Shown here piece after piece: positions 18,508 through 26,272 of a DNA stretch of 64,000 bases (positions are counted from its first letter, which is position 1; each line of letters opens with the position of its first letter). Made by a program: the position numbers and the translations under genes. The notes under the pieces are model-generated. The model was not told the DNA's origin. It made no database searches and saw only the letters and a list, made by a program, of their open reading frames with translations. This stretch comes from B1Sed10-231 sp046483385. Its GTDB lineage: Bacteria > Planctomycetota > Brocadiia > SM23-32. The stretch is taken from positions 35,105 to 99,104 of the forward strand of contig JAWODG010000069.1 in NCBI GenBank assembly GCA_046483385.1, written 5' to 3'.

Positions 18508-18786
18508 ATGAGCCGCATTGCCACAGTGGCTTCGTTCCCGGTCAGATGCGTGGCCGCCGCTACCCTGGCGCTGCTCTCGATTGCCGGCGGCGTCCTGCTG
18601 GCGCTATTGACCGCGGCGTTCGTCGTGGCGGTCGTTGTGGTGCCGTTGCTGCTGTTCGGCCGGGCCGGGCTCGTCATCACCGCCGCAGCCGTGGTGCTGC
18701 TGGGCGTGATCATGCTGGCGGGGCGCTCGGCGCGGCGGGCCTTCGCCGCCGTCTTCGGCCGACGTTCCGACAGAGCACTTACCTGA
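18508..18786 (+). CDS. Small two-TM membrane protein in exporter operon
   Basis: A 92-residue protein of unrecognised family. Two long hydrophobic stretches occur: about residues 14-36 (AAATLALLSIAGGVLLALLTA) and about 38-68 (FVVAVVVVPLLLFG to VVLLGVIMLAG). A short basic C-terminus follows (RRAFAAVFGRRSDRA), placing the tail in the cytoplasm by the positive-inside rule. The start ATG 18508 is set by AAGGAGG at 18493-18499, 8 bp upstream. It lies 16 bp before the periplasmic adaptor gene and is likely to be a small accessory subunit of the same exporter, though no homolog is recognised. Confidence 0.7.
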   Translation: MSRIATVASFPVRCVAAATLALLSIAGGVLLALLTAAFVVAVVVVPLLLFGRAGLVITAAAVVLLGVIMLAGRSARRAFAAVFGRRSDRALT

Positions 18787-18802
18787 GGCATGGACCGACA
18801 GC

Positions 18803-20131
18803 ATGAAAAAGATTCTCACGCGGCTGGTCTGGGTGCTGCTCGTGGTCGGCCTCATCGTCGGCGCCTACCTTTATGATACGCTCAAGGCCCTGCCCGTGGA
18901 CATGGCTGTCGTCGAGCGCGGGCGCATCGAGGAGACGGTCACCGAAGAGGCGGAGACGCAACTCCACACCGATCGCATCATCGCTGCCGATCGCGCCGGC
19001 ACCCTCACGCGTATCACCCTCGAAGAGGGCGACCCCGTCCGCAAGGGGCAGGTCATCGCGTCCATCGAGGACACCGAACTGCAGCTAACCCTCGGCGAAC
19101 TGCGCGACCAGCTCGAGGAGATCGAGGGGCGGCTTGCCGGCGTCGACGTGCCCCTCCCCAAAGAGTCCGAGATCGCGGCGGCCCGCAAGGAAAAGGAGCG
19201 TGCCGAGCTGACGGTCGACCAACTCCTGAAGGAGAAGACGGCCGCCGAGGCCGACCTGCGATTGGCTCGCTCGGAGTTCGAGCGCATTCGGGGCCTCCAC
19301 GAGCAGAATTCCGCCTCGCAGCAGCGCCTGGACCAGGCCCGCCGCGATCTGGATGTGGCGCAGGCGGGGGTGGAGGTCGTTGAGCGTCGGCTGGCCGGAG
19401 CGCGCGCCTCCGTCGAGGTGGCCGCCCTCCAGGTGCAGGTCCTGCTGGATTCCATGGACGACACCGCCCACCTGCATCAGGTCTACAACGCCCAAGGGCA
19501 GCGGATCCAGAAGTCTATTGAGCTGCTGCTTCACGAGGCCCAGATCAAGAGCCCCATCGACGGCGTGGTGCTGGAGAAGTACATCGACAGCGAGCGGTTC
19601 GTGCAGCCCGGCACCCAACTGCTCAGGGTCGGGGACATGGACAGCATCGAGGTCCGCGCTGATGTGCTCTCCGAGGAGGTCGGGCGCGTGGAGGTCGGCC
19701 AAAAGGTGCATCTGGTCGGCCGTGCCGTGCGCAACCCGGGCGCCGCCGGCACGGTCAAGAAGATATACCCCTCCGGATTCGAGAAGATATCGTCGCTCGG
19801 CGTCCGGGAGCAGCGGGTGACGGTGCTCGTCGACTTCGACAACTCCCGGCTCGACCTCCAGCCGGGCTACGAGTTGGATGTCAAGATCGTGGTGGACGCG
19901 CGTGATGACGCGCTCAAGGTCCCCACGGAGGCCGTCATCGCCCGCGCCGACGGCATGGCCGTGTTCGTGGTGGAGGACGGCAAGGCCCGCCTGAGGGAGG
20001 TGGAAGTCGGCCTGACCGGCGACGACTACTACGAGGTGACCTCGGGCCTGCAGGAAGGCGACACAGTCATCCTCCGCCCGCCCAACGATCTGGAGGAGGG
20101 CCGCCGCGTCACCCGTGCCGAGGATGGATGA
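18803..20131 (+). CDS. Periplasmic adaptor (membrane fusion protein), HlyD/MacA type
   Basis: A 442-residue adaptor that links an inner-membrane ABC permease to an outer-membrane exit duct. It has a single N-terminal TM (WVLLVVGLIVGAYLY, residues about 9-24), then the first half of a lipoyl/barrel-sandwich domain (ITLEEGDPVRKGQVIASIED). A long coiled-coil hairpin spans about residues 90-230. The second lipoyl half follows (IKSPIDGVVLEKYI), then beta-barrel and membrane-proximal domains ending in LREVEVGLTGDDYYEVTSGLQEGD. No outer-membrane TolC-like gene is in the window. It is the last gene of the ATPase-permease-small protein-adaptor set. Confidence 0.93.
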   Translation: MKKILTRLVWVLLVVGLIVGAYLYDTLKALPVDMAVVERGRIEETVTEEAETQLHTDRIIAADRAGTLTRITLEEGDPVRKGQVIASIEDTELQLTLGELRDQLEEIEGRLAGVDVPLPKESEIAAARKEKERAELTVDQLLKEKTAAEADLRLARSEFERIRGLHEQNSASQQRLDQARRDLDVAQAGVEVVERRLAGARASVEVAALQVQVLLDSMDDTAHLHQVYNAQGQRIQKSIELLLHEAQIKSPIDGVVLEKYIDSERFVQPGTQLLRVGDMDSIEVRADVLSEEVGRVEVGQKVHLVGRAVRNPGAAGTVKKIYPSGFEKISSLGVREQRVTVLVDFDNSRLDLQPGYELDVKIVVDARDDALKVPTEAVIARADGMAVFVVEDGKARLREVEVGLTGDDYYEVTSGLQEGDTVILRPPNDLEEGRRVTRAEDG

Positions 20132-20204
20132 AGAGCGACCCGCGTAGCTGTCTGTGGCAAGCAGCCGAGGACGATTCGGAAGCCCCGGCCGTTCCCCCCC
20201 TATT

Positions 20205-20430
20205 GTCTGCCGCTCTCCGTGTCTTCGCGCCTTTGTGTAAGCATCCCGCCGCTCGTGCTGTTCGTCGTGTCGTCGTGGTTAGTCTCTGTCTTTGCTCTGC
20301 GTTCTCTGCGCGCTCCGCGGTGAAGACACCCGAGAACGAGAGCGAGGACGAGTGAGCGTTGTCCGTCGTTCTCCGTGCCCTCCGCCTCTCAGTGGTTACC
20401 TCTGCGTCCTCTGCGGTGAGAACGGCCCGT
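20205..20430. repeat. Composite degenerate extragenic repeat, copy 1
   Basis: Noncoding DNA between the adaptor and the isomerase gene. It is made of imperfect units of the CTCCGTGTCTTCGC / CTCTGCGTCCTCTGCGGTGA kind, a GTGTCGTCGTGGTTA unit at about 20267-20281, and a GAGAACGAGAGCGAGGACGA unit at about 20332-20351. The same modules recur at 26069-26265 and 27719-27830. The remainder of 20132-20500 shows nothing else. Confidence 0.6.
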
Positions 20431-20500
20431 TTTCGTTGGACGCCCCCCGCGCCGCCCACTATTCTGTGGGCAACACTCACTGCATCGGAGGTCACCTGGC

Positions 20501-21286
20501 ATGAAACTCGGACTCGTCACGTATCAGCTCGCGCAGGACTGGGACCTGGACAGGATACTCGAGATGTGCCCCGCGCACGGCTTCGAAGGCGTCGAGTTGC
20601 GCGCGACCCACGCCCACGGCGTCGAGGTGGACCTCAGCGCCGAAGAGCGCGCGGAAGTCCGCAAACGCTTCGAGGACAGCCCTCTGGCGCTGGTCCAGCT
20701 TGGCAGCGCTTTCGAGTACCACTCCGACGACCCGGACGAGTTGCGCCGCAACATCGAGGGCACCAAGGAGTACGCTCAGCTCGCCGCCGACGTCGGCGCG
20801 CCCGGCATCAAGGTCCGCCCCAACCGCCTCATGGTGGATGAAGGCATTCCCGAGGAGGATACGCTGAGGCAGATCGGCGAGTCCATCGCCGAGTGCGCCG
20901 AACATGCCGCCGACCTGGGCGTGGAGATACGCGTCGAGGTCCACGGACACGGCACCCAGAAACCCTCCCGCATTCGCACAATCCTCGATCACGCCGATGA
21001 CCCCAACGTCTTCGCCAACTGGAACAGCAACGCCGGCGAGGTCGAGGACGGTTCCATCCGGGCGAACTTCGACCTGCTGGCCCCCGACATCGCCCACGTG
21101 CACATGCGCGACCTCTGCGCCGACGATTACCCGTGGCTCGACCTGCTGCGGCTGCTGCGCGGCATCGACTACGAGGGCTACTGCTGCGCCGAAATCCCGG
21201 CCAGCGAGCAGCCCGACCGCATCATGGACTACTACCGCACGGTCTGGGACGCCTACCACCACATCCTGGACATGGAGCAGGCCTGA
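20501..21286 (+). CDS. Sugar phosphate isomerase/epimerase-like TIM-barrel protein
   Basis: A 261-residue protein of the xylose isomerase-like/AP-endonuclease-2 TIM-barrel superfamily (COG1082 type). These enzymes isomerise or epimerise sugars, inositol derivatives or hydroxypyruvate-like substrates using divalent metal. Diagnostic segments are MKLGLVTYQL at the N-terminus, FEGVELRATHAHG, IRVEVHGHGTQKPS and the C-terminal YEGYCCAEIP with a metal-ligand Glu. No export signal is seen. Only 12 bp separate its stop from the next gene's ATG, so it is co-transcribed with the UroD-like gene. In planctomycete-type genomes this pairing is common, but the substrate remains undefined. Confidence 0.85.
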   Translation: MKLGLVTYQLAQDWDLDRILEMCPAHGFEGVELRATHAHGVEVDLSAEERAEVRKRFEDSPLALVQLGSAFEYHSDDPDELRRNIEGTKEYAQLAADVGAPGIKVRPNRLMVDEGIPEEDTLRQIGESIAECAEHAADLGVEIRVEVHGHGTQKPSRIRTILDHADDPNVFANWNSNAGEVEDGSIRANFDLLAPDIAHVHMRDLCADDYPWLDLLRLLRGIDYEGYCCAEIPASEQPDRIMDYYRTVWDAYHHILDMEQA

Positions 21287-21298
21287 GTGGACGTCGGG

Positions 21299-22303
21299 AT
21301 GCCTAAACGCGACGTTGTCCGCACCGCCCTCGAGGGTGAACCGCCGCCTTACGTCCCCTGGTCCTTCGGTTTCACCGCCGAGGCGCGGGACAAACTGCGG
21401 GCGCATTACGGCACCGGCGACCTGTCAGGACTCTTCGACAACCACCTGCTCTGGCTCGGCGCGCCGGAGGGCTTCTACACCGACATCGGCGAGGACCGCG
21501 TGCGCGACGTGTGGGGGGTGGTCTGGGACCGCAGCATCGACAAGGACATCGGCACCCCCGCCAACCGCGTGATAAAGGAGCCGTCCCTGGATGGCGTAGA
21601 GTTCCCCGACCCGCTCGACGAGCGCTTTTTCGCCGGCATGGAAGAGCGCATCGAGGCCAACGCGGACCTCTTCCGCGTCTATCCCATCGGCTTCTCGCTC
21701 TACGAGCGGGCGTGGACGCTGCGCGGCATGGAGCGGCTGATGATGGACTTCCACGACCATCCGGATTTCGTGCGCGACCTGTTTGCCGCCATCGCCGACT
21801 TCAACGTAGCGCAGGCCCGCGAGGCCATGACCTACGACATCGACGCGGTTTACTTCGGCGACGACTGGGGCCAGCAGGACGGCCTCCAGATGGGCCCGCG
21901 CATCTGGCAGGAGTTCCTCCGGCCGCCGCTGGAGCGCATGTACGGCGCGGTGCGGGACGCCGGCAAATATGTCTTCATCCACTCCTGCGGCGACGTGGAC
22001 GAGCTGTTCGACCACCTCATCGAGATGGGCGTCAACTGCTTCAACCCCTTCCAGCCGGAGGTCATGGACGTGGACGCCCTGATGCGCCGCTACCGCGGCC
22101 GGCTGGCCTTCCACGGCGGCCTCTCCACTCAACGGACGCTGCCCTACGGCACGCCGGAGGACGTTCTGGCGGAGACGCGCCATCTGCTGGAGCTGGGTCG
22201 GGACGGCGGCTACATCTTCGCCCCCGCCCACGCGGTCGAGGGCGACGTGCCGCTGGAGAACATGCTGACCTTCATCGACGAAGTGCAGAGCCAGTTGGAT
22301 TAG
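21299..22303 (+). CDS. Uroporphyrinogen decarboxylase / MtaA-like family protein
   Basis: A 334-residue UroD-superfamily TIM barrel. Members include haem UroD and corrinoid methyltransferases (MtaA/CmuA type); proteins like this in sugar and sulfatase neighbourhoods are probably methyl-transfer or unknown-function paralogs and not HemE. The N-terminus MPKRDVVRTALEGEPPPYVPWS is typical, and the C-terminal half has KYVFIHSCGDVDELFDHL and FHGGLSTQRTLPYG, the His-x-Cys-Gly zinc-site type found in MtaA/MtbA methyltransferases. ATG 21299 is preferred to the GTG at 21287 because the family sequence begins there. The gene follows the isomerase at 12 bp and precedes a sulfatase. Confidence 0.85.
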   Translation: MPKRDVVRTALEGEPPPYVPWSFGFTAEARDKLRAHYGTGDLSGLFDNHLLWLGAPEGFYTDIGEDRVRDVWGVVWDRSIDKDIGTPANRVIKEPSLDGVEFPDPLDERFFAGMEERIEANADLFRVYPIGFSLYERAWTLRGMERLMMDFHDHPDFVRDLFAAIADFNVAQAREAMTYDIDAVYFGDDWGQQDGLQMGPRIWQEFLRPPLERMYGAVRDAGKYVFIHSCGDVDELFDHLIEMGVNCFNPFQPEVMDVDALMRRYRGRLAFHGGLSTQRTLPYGTPEDVLAETRHLLELGRDGGYIFAPAHAVEGDVPLENMLTFIDEVQSQLD

Positions 22304-22352
22304 GAAGTCCCGCGGAAGTTCGTTGTTGTTCTGATCCCCGGAAACCGAATTG

Positions 22353-22459
22353 ACCACGAAGTGCACGAAGAGCACGAAGACGTCAGAAAAGGAAAGAGAA
22401 GGAGAGACGGAGCTTATACCCTCTTTGCCTTTCTTCGTGTTCTTCGTGAACTTCGTGGT
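22353..22459. repeat. CACGAAG-type inverted repeat (extragenic stem-loop)
   Basis: A tandem CACGAAG-like unit at 22353-22380 is answered by its reverse complement at 22432-22459 (three mismatches in 28), forming a 28-bp imperfect stem with a 51-nt loop. It lies between the UroD-like gene and a sulfatase and may act as an RNA hairpin or simply be an extragenic repeat. Confidence 0.65.
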
Positions 22460-22491
22460 GAAAGAGCGGAACGGATTAGCCGGAGGACGCC

Positions 22492-23976
22492 ATGCCGCGC
22501 CCGAACATCCTGCTGATAACCACCGACGAGCAGAACGCCCGCGTCGCCGGTTACGCCGGCGACCCGACCGTCCGCACGCCGAACATCGACCGACTGGCGC
22601 GCGAAGGGATGGTGTTCAACCGCGCCTACACCACGCAGCCCCTTTGCACGCCCGCCCGCGCGTCGGTCTGGACGGGCCAGCACGTCACCCGCCACGGCGT
22701 CAACGGCAACATCTTCACCGGGCGCAAGGAGGGCGTCCGGGCCGGCACCGTCACCTTCCCCAACCTGCTGCGGCGCGCCGGCTACGAGACCGCCCTCATC
22801 GGCAAGCGCCACCTGGGGTTCGAGAACGAGGCCGATATCGCGCTCGACTACCAGGACCTGGCCGAGAGCAAGTTCGACTTCAACCCCGCCCACCGCACCG
22901 ACCACTACCGCCACTGGCTGGCCGAGCAGGGGCACCCGAAGGAGGAGATCGAGACGTGGGTCCGGGAGGACATGCACGAGGAATACGTGCGGAACAAGGG
23001 CGCCATCCGGCACCCGCTCGACGAGGACCTCTACATCGACAGCTACATCGGCCGGCGGTCGGTCGAGTACCTGCGTGACCGCGGCGACAAACCCTTCTTC
23101 CTCTGGACCTCCTTCTGCGCCCCGCACCACCCCTACGACCCGCCCGCGCGCTACGACGAGATGTACGATCCCGACGACGTGGTGCTGCCGGAGCGGCCCG
23201 AGGACGAACTCGACGGCAAGCCCCTGCGGCACCGCATCTGGGCGGTGCGCTGCGCGCGCAACATACCTCTGCCGCACGGCTGGGGCGCGCCCGATGATGA
23301 GGTGCGCGCGATGATGGACAACCCCGACCTCTGTCCGGACACGGCCGAGATCGCCGGGATGCTCCCCGAGGACGTCCAGCGCCTCATGATCGCTCGCTAC
23401 TACGCCACGGTCACGCTCGACGACGACTGGATCGGCCGCATCCTGAGCACGCTGGAGGAGACCGGCCTGCTGGAGAACACCATCGTCATCTTCGCCAGCG
23501 ACCACGGCGACCACCTGGGCGAGCACTACCTCTGGCTGAAGGGCGCCACCATGTACGAGAGCCTGGTCCGAGTCCCCTTCGTCGTGCGCATGCCGGACGG
23601 ACTCGGGGCGGGGGAGCGGTGCGACGAGTTGGTCTCGCTGTTCGACCTGGCGCCCACGTTCGTCCATTGGGCCGACGCCGAGCAGCTCTACACCCCGGAG
23701 GGCCACGAGTTCCACGAGGAGCTGGACGGCCGCCGCTTCGACAGCCTGCTGGAGTCGCCCGAAGAACCCATCCACGACGAGCTATTCATCGGCACGCGCG
23801 CGCTGGTCACCCGCGACTGGAAGTACGTCTGGAACGGCGACGCCCTGCCGGAACTCTACAACCTGCAGGACGACCCAAAGGAGCTGAACAACCTCACGGG
23901 CCGCCGGGAATACGCCGACGTAGAGCGCGACCTCCGGGAACGTCTGTTCACCCGCTTCGACATCACCCCCGGGTGA
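22492..23976 (+). CDS. Sulfatase, formylglycine type
   Basis: A 494-residue sulfatase with canonical CTPAR at residues 52-56 (Cys52 converted to formylglycine by a maturase), followed by TG at 61-62. The metal-binding N-terminus is LLITTDEQNARVAGY; downstream come FFLWTSFCAPHHPYDPP and FASDHGDHLGEHYLWLKG, and the C-terminal subdomain ends with ELYNLQDDPKELNNL and a short Arg-rich helix. There is no signal peptide. GGAGG is present just before the ATG. A decayed copy of its C-terminal 42 codons is found at 25838-25966, beyond a toxin-antitoxin-like pair. Confidence 0.95.
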   Translation: MPRPNILLITTDEQNARVAGYAGDPTVRTPNIDRLAREGMVFNRAYTTQPLCTPARASVWTGQHVTRHGVNGNIFTGRKEGVRAGTVTFPNLLRRAGYETALIGKRHLGFENEADIALDYQDLAESKFDFNPAHRTDHYRHWLAEQGHPKEEIETWVREDMHEEYVRNKGAIRHPLDEDLYIDSYIGRRSVEYLRDRGDKPFFLWTSFCAPHHPYDPPARYDEMYDPDDVVLPERPEDELDGKPLRHRIWAVRCARNIPLPHGWGAPDDEVRAMMDNPDLCPDTAEIAGMLPEDVQRLMIARYYATVTLDDDWIGRILSTLEETGLLENTIVIFASDHGDHLGEHYLWLKGATMYESLVRVPFVVRMPDGLGAGERCDELVSLFDLAPTFVHWADAEQLYTPEGHEFHEELDGRRFDSLLESPEEPIHDELFIGTRALVTRDWKYVWNGDALPELYNLQDDPKELNNLTGRREYADVERDLRERLFTRFDITPG

Positions 23977-24034
23977 GGCGCCTTTTGTGGTACGTCCAAC
24001 GTGGCGTCGAGCGCCCGGCTGTCTTCCCCGGTCA

Positions 24035-24049
24035 TTCGCTAATCGCGAA
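24035..24049. promoter_or_regulatory. Candidate operator upstream of the XRE gene
   Basis: Inverted repeat TTCGC-N5-GCGAA immediately upstream of the -35 box at 24059. Placement suits autoregulation by the XRE-domain protein encoded downstream, as is usual for toxin-antitoxin-type operons; no direct evidence. Confidence 0.3.
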
Positions 24050-24058
24050 GGTAGTGCC

Positions 24059-24086
24059 TTGATATCGCCCCGAATACGGCTATAAT
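24059..24086 (+). promoter_or_regulatory. Strong promoter of the XRE-ImmA / PIN pair
   Basis: TTGATA at 24059-24064 and a perfect TATAAT at 24081-24086, spacer 16 bp. GGAGG at 24107-24111 and ATG 24118 follow, leaving a short 5' leader. Confidence 0.65.
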
Positions 24087-24117
24087 ATTCTGTGTATCCG
24101 AAGAATGGAGGCAGATC

Positions 24118-25230
24118 ATGGGGGTCGGCGAAAGATTGAAATATGCCCGCGAACGATCCGGGTTGACCCAGCAGCAGGTGCGGCAGCGCACTGACATCGG
24201 GGAATCGTCCATCTCGGAGTTCGAGCGAGGCAAACGCGAGCCGAAGCTGAGCCAGCTCCAGATGCTTGCGGAGGTCTATCGGCGCTCGCTTTCGTTCTTC
24301 CTTGCGGAGGGGGCGCTCCCTCAAGAGGCTGTCCTGTGGCGAGAGGAACCGACCGCCGAGGCCGCAGCGCTGGAGGCCGAGTTTCTGAAGCTCTGCGAGC
24401 AGTACCACAACCTGGAAGTATGGTGTGATGACCGGGTGCTCAGTTCGCTGCCCGAGGTAACGGACGGGCGGGACGAGTTCACCTACGGGGAGGCAGAGGC
24501 GCTGGCCTGTAAGGTCAGAGGCGATTTGCAACTCGGGGACCGGCCGGGCCATGAGCTACTCCGCGTGCTCGAGGAGGTCTGCGGTGTGAAGGTGTTTCAC
24601 AGGGAGTTCCAGCCCACCGGTACCGCGGCGTCAACCAGGAGTGAAACGTTCGGCCATGCGGTCCTTCTGAACGCGGCCAACGTGCGCTGGCGCCGCAATT
24701 TCGACCTGGCCCACGAGTTGTTCCATCTTCTGACGTGGGACGTCTTTCGTTCCGGGAGGGAGGCGGCGAGCACTGTGGCCGGTGAAGACGAGGAGAAACT
24801 GGCGACTTGCTTCGCGCGCCATCTGCTGATGCCGGCGGATGCCGTGCGGGTGGCCGTCGGCCGCCGCACGACGAACGGCAAGGTGTCGTTCGAAGGGTTG
24901 TACGACATAGCAAGGCAGTTTGACGTGTCGGTGGACGCCCTGCTGTGGCACATGCATTTCTTGTACGGGCGCACCCCAGACGAAGAGGAGACGACGAGGC
25001 AGCAGATAGAGAGAGTCAAACGTCTGGGTCGCGAATACGGACAGCGTGACGACACGAGACCACCGAAGTGGCCGGCGCGGTATCATGCGCTCGCTGTCCG
25101 GGCGTTGCGACGCGGTGAGATGTCCATCGGACGGTTTGCTGAATACCTCGAAATCAGCCGGCAGGAGGCGATGACCTACATCGAGCGAGAGGCCGAGGAT
25201 GAAGAGGAGATTCAGCTTACTCCTGCTTGA
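24118..25230 (+). CDS. XRE-family HTH regulator fused to ImmA/IrrE metallopeptidase (antitoxin-like)
   Basis: A 370-residue protein with an N-terminal XRE helix-turn-helix (residues about 3-60, LTQQQVRQRTDIGESSISEFERGK) and a central ImmA/IrrE (DUF955) zinc peptidase domain. The active-site motif is H199-E200-L-F-H203 in LAHELFHLL, followed by the usual ATCFARHLLMP helix. An additional C-terminal region of about 80 residues ends in an acidic tail. Proteins of this architecture regulate phage repressors or serve as antitoxins whose protease domain cleaves a repressor. The last 32 bp overlap the PIN-domain gene, so the pair is translationally coupled. Confidence 0.9.
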   Translation: MGVGERLKYARERSGLTQQQVRQRTDIGESSISEFERGKREPKLSQLQMLAEVYRRSLSFFLAEGALPQEAVLWREEPTAEAAALEAEFLKLCEQYHNLEVWCDDRVLSSLPEVTDGRDEFTYGEAEALACKVRGDLQLGDRPGHELLRVLEEVCGVKVFHREFQPTGTAASTRSETFGHAVLLNAANVRWRRNFDLAHELFHLLTWDVFRSGREAASTVAGEDEEKLATCFARHLLMPADAVRVAVGRRTTNGKVSFEGLYDIARQFDVSVDALLWHMHFLYGRTPDEEETTRQQIERVKRLGREYGQRDDTRPPKWPARYHALAVRALRRGEMSIGRFAEYLEISRQEAMTYIEREAEDEEEIQLTPA

Positions 25231-25732
25231 TGCGAACGTCGTCATCGAGCTGTTCAGGCAAGGCATATGGGAGACGCTGATCGACAGGTGCGATGTATCA
25301 CTGTCAAGGACCGTGGCCGAGGTCGAAGCGCAATTCTACGAGGATGAAGAAGGCGGGCGGCACTACTTCGACGTCACGCACTATGCAAGGCAGGGCCGCA
25401 TTTCCGTCTTCGACGCTACTGTATCCGGGGTCGGAGCCTTCCGGGAACGGTTCGACAGTTCTTACGTGGAGAGAATGGACCCGGGGGAGACGGAGTCGCT
25501 GGTCTATCTTCTGGACAACAAGCAGGATGCCGTGATCTGCTCGGCCGACGCGATAGTGTACCGCATTCTGGGCAACATGCGCCTGAGCCGCCTCGGCATC
25601 TCGCTCGAGGAGGTGCTGGAGAAGATCGGGCTGGGCCGCGCTCTGCCTTCGCAATTCACGAAGGAGTCCCGCGAGAGATGGACGCAACGGGGATTCGAGG
25701 AAAGCATGCGCGGGATAGGGCACGCGGAGTAA
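25199..25732 (+). CDS. PIN-like domain protein, predicted toxin of a type II-like pair
   Basis: A 177-residue protein. The N-terminus LLLLDANVVIELF (Asp11) matches the first PIN-domain strand and metal-binding Asp; further acidic residues occur in AEVEAQFYEDEE, DPGETESLVYLL and ICSADAIVYRIL, a pattern typical of PIN nucleases that cut RNA. The last of these has the C-S/T-x-D-x-x placing of the third acidic residue. It overlaps the XRE/ImmA gene by 32 bp, the arrangement of antitoxin before toxin. Assignment to the PIN fold is from these motifs only; the family is divergent. Confidence 0.75.
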   Translation: MKRRFSLLLLDANVVIELFRQGIWETLIDRCDVSLSRTVAEVEAQFYEDEEGGRHYFDVTHYARQGRISVFDATVSGVGAFRERFDSSYVERMDPGETESLVYLLDNKQDAVICSADAIVYRILGNMRLSRLGISLEEVLEKIGLGRALPSQFTKESRERWTQRGFEESMRGIGHAE

Positions 25733-25837
25733 ACTGCGCTTAGCCAGGTCACCAGCGGTGCGGCCTCGTGTTCACGCAGGGCGCCTTCGCAGGGAGGCGC
25801 CTACCTCCGGCCGTTGCACAGGGCACTAATCGTTGTG

Positions 25838-25966
25838 TTGGAACTCTACAATTTGCAGGACGCCCCCAAGGAGCTGACCAACCTCACCGGCCGCCGGGAA
25901 TACGCCGACGTAGAGCGAGACCTGCGAAACCGCCTCCACGCCCGCTACAACCTCCCCACGAAGTAA
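25838..25966 (+). pseudogene. Sulfatase C-terminal remnant
   Basis: A 43-codon fragment beginning LELYNLQDAPKELTNL and ending NLPTK-stop that matches, codon by codon, the C-terminus of the intact sulfatase at 23851-23976. The shared middle part, GRREYADVERDLR, is identical in both. No N-terminal part remains upstream, and there is no start or ribosome binding site. It marks a former tandem duplicate. Confidence 0.75.
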
Positions 25967-26068
25967 AGTCCGCCGGGCTCAGAGTAGTGGGCAGTGAGTG
26001 GCGGAACGGCGAACGGCTGAGGACACTCAGTTGTCAGCAGCCAGAGGACGGGCGGAACGACAGAAAGT

Positions 26069-26265
26069 CGAGGACGAGGACGAGATCGAGAGCGAGGACG
26101 ATCGGGGTGCTGTGGCGGGTCCTGGTCCAGGTAAACTGTTCCCGCTAAGGGCGGGCAAGTTTCGTGTCCTCCGTGTCTCAGTAGTGAGCCTTTGCGTAGT
26201 GCTCGTTGTGTCGTCGTGGTTAACCTTCGCTGTTCCTCTGCGGTCTCCGCGGGCTCTGCGGTGCG
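26069..26265. repeat. Composite degenerate extragenic repeat, copy 2
   Basis: A GAGGACGAGGACGAGATCGA-type unit at 26069-26103 is followed at about 26160-26265 by CGTGTCCTCCGTGTCTCAG, GTGTCGTCGTGGTTAA and CTGCGGTCTCCGCGGGCTCT units, in the same order-family as copy 1 (20205-20430). Nothing else is seen between the pseudogene and the hydrolase gene (25967-26272). Confidence 0.6.
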
Positions 26266-26272
26266 CTTGCGG

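Noticed and set aside
26069..26103. GAGGAC repeats as a coding acidic tail
   Set aside because: No continuous gene spans them with a ribosome binding site, and the same units lie in other gaps.
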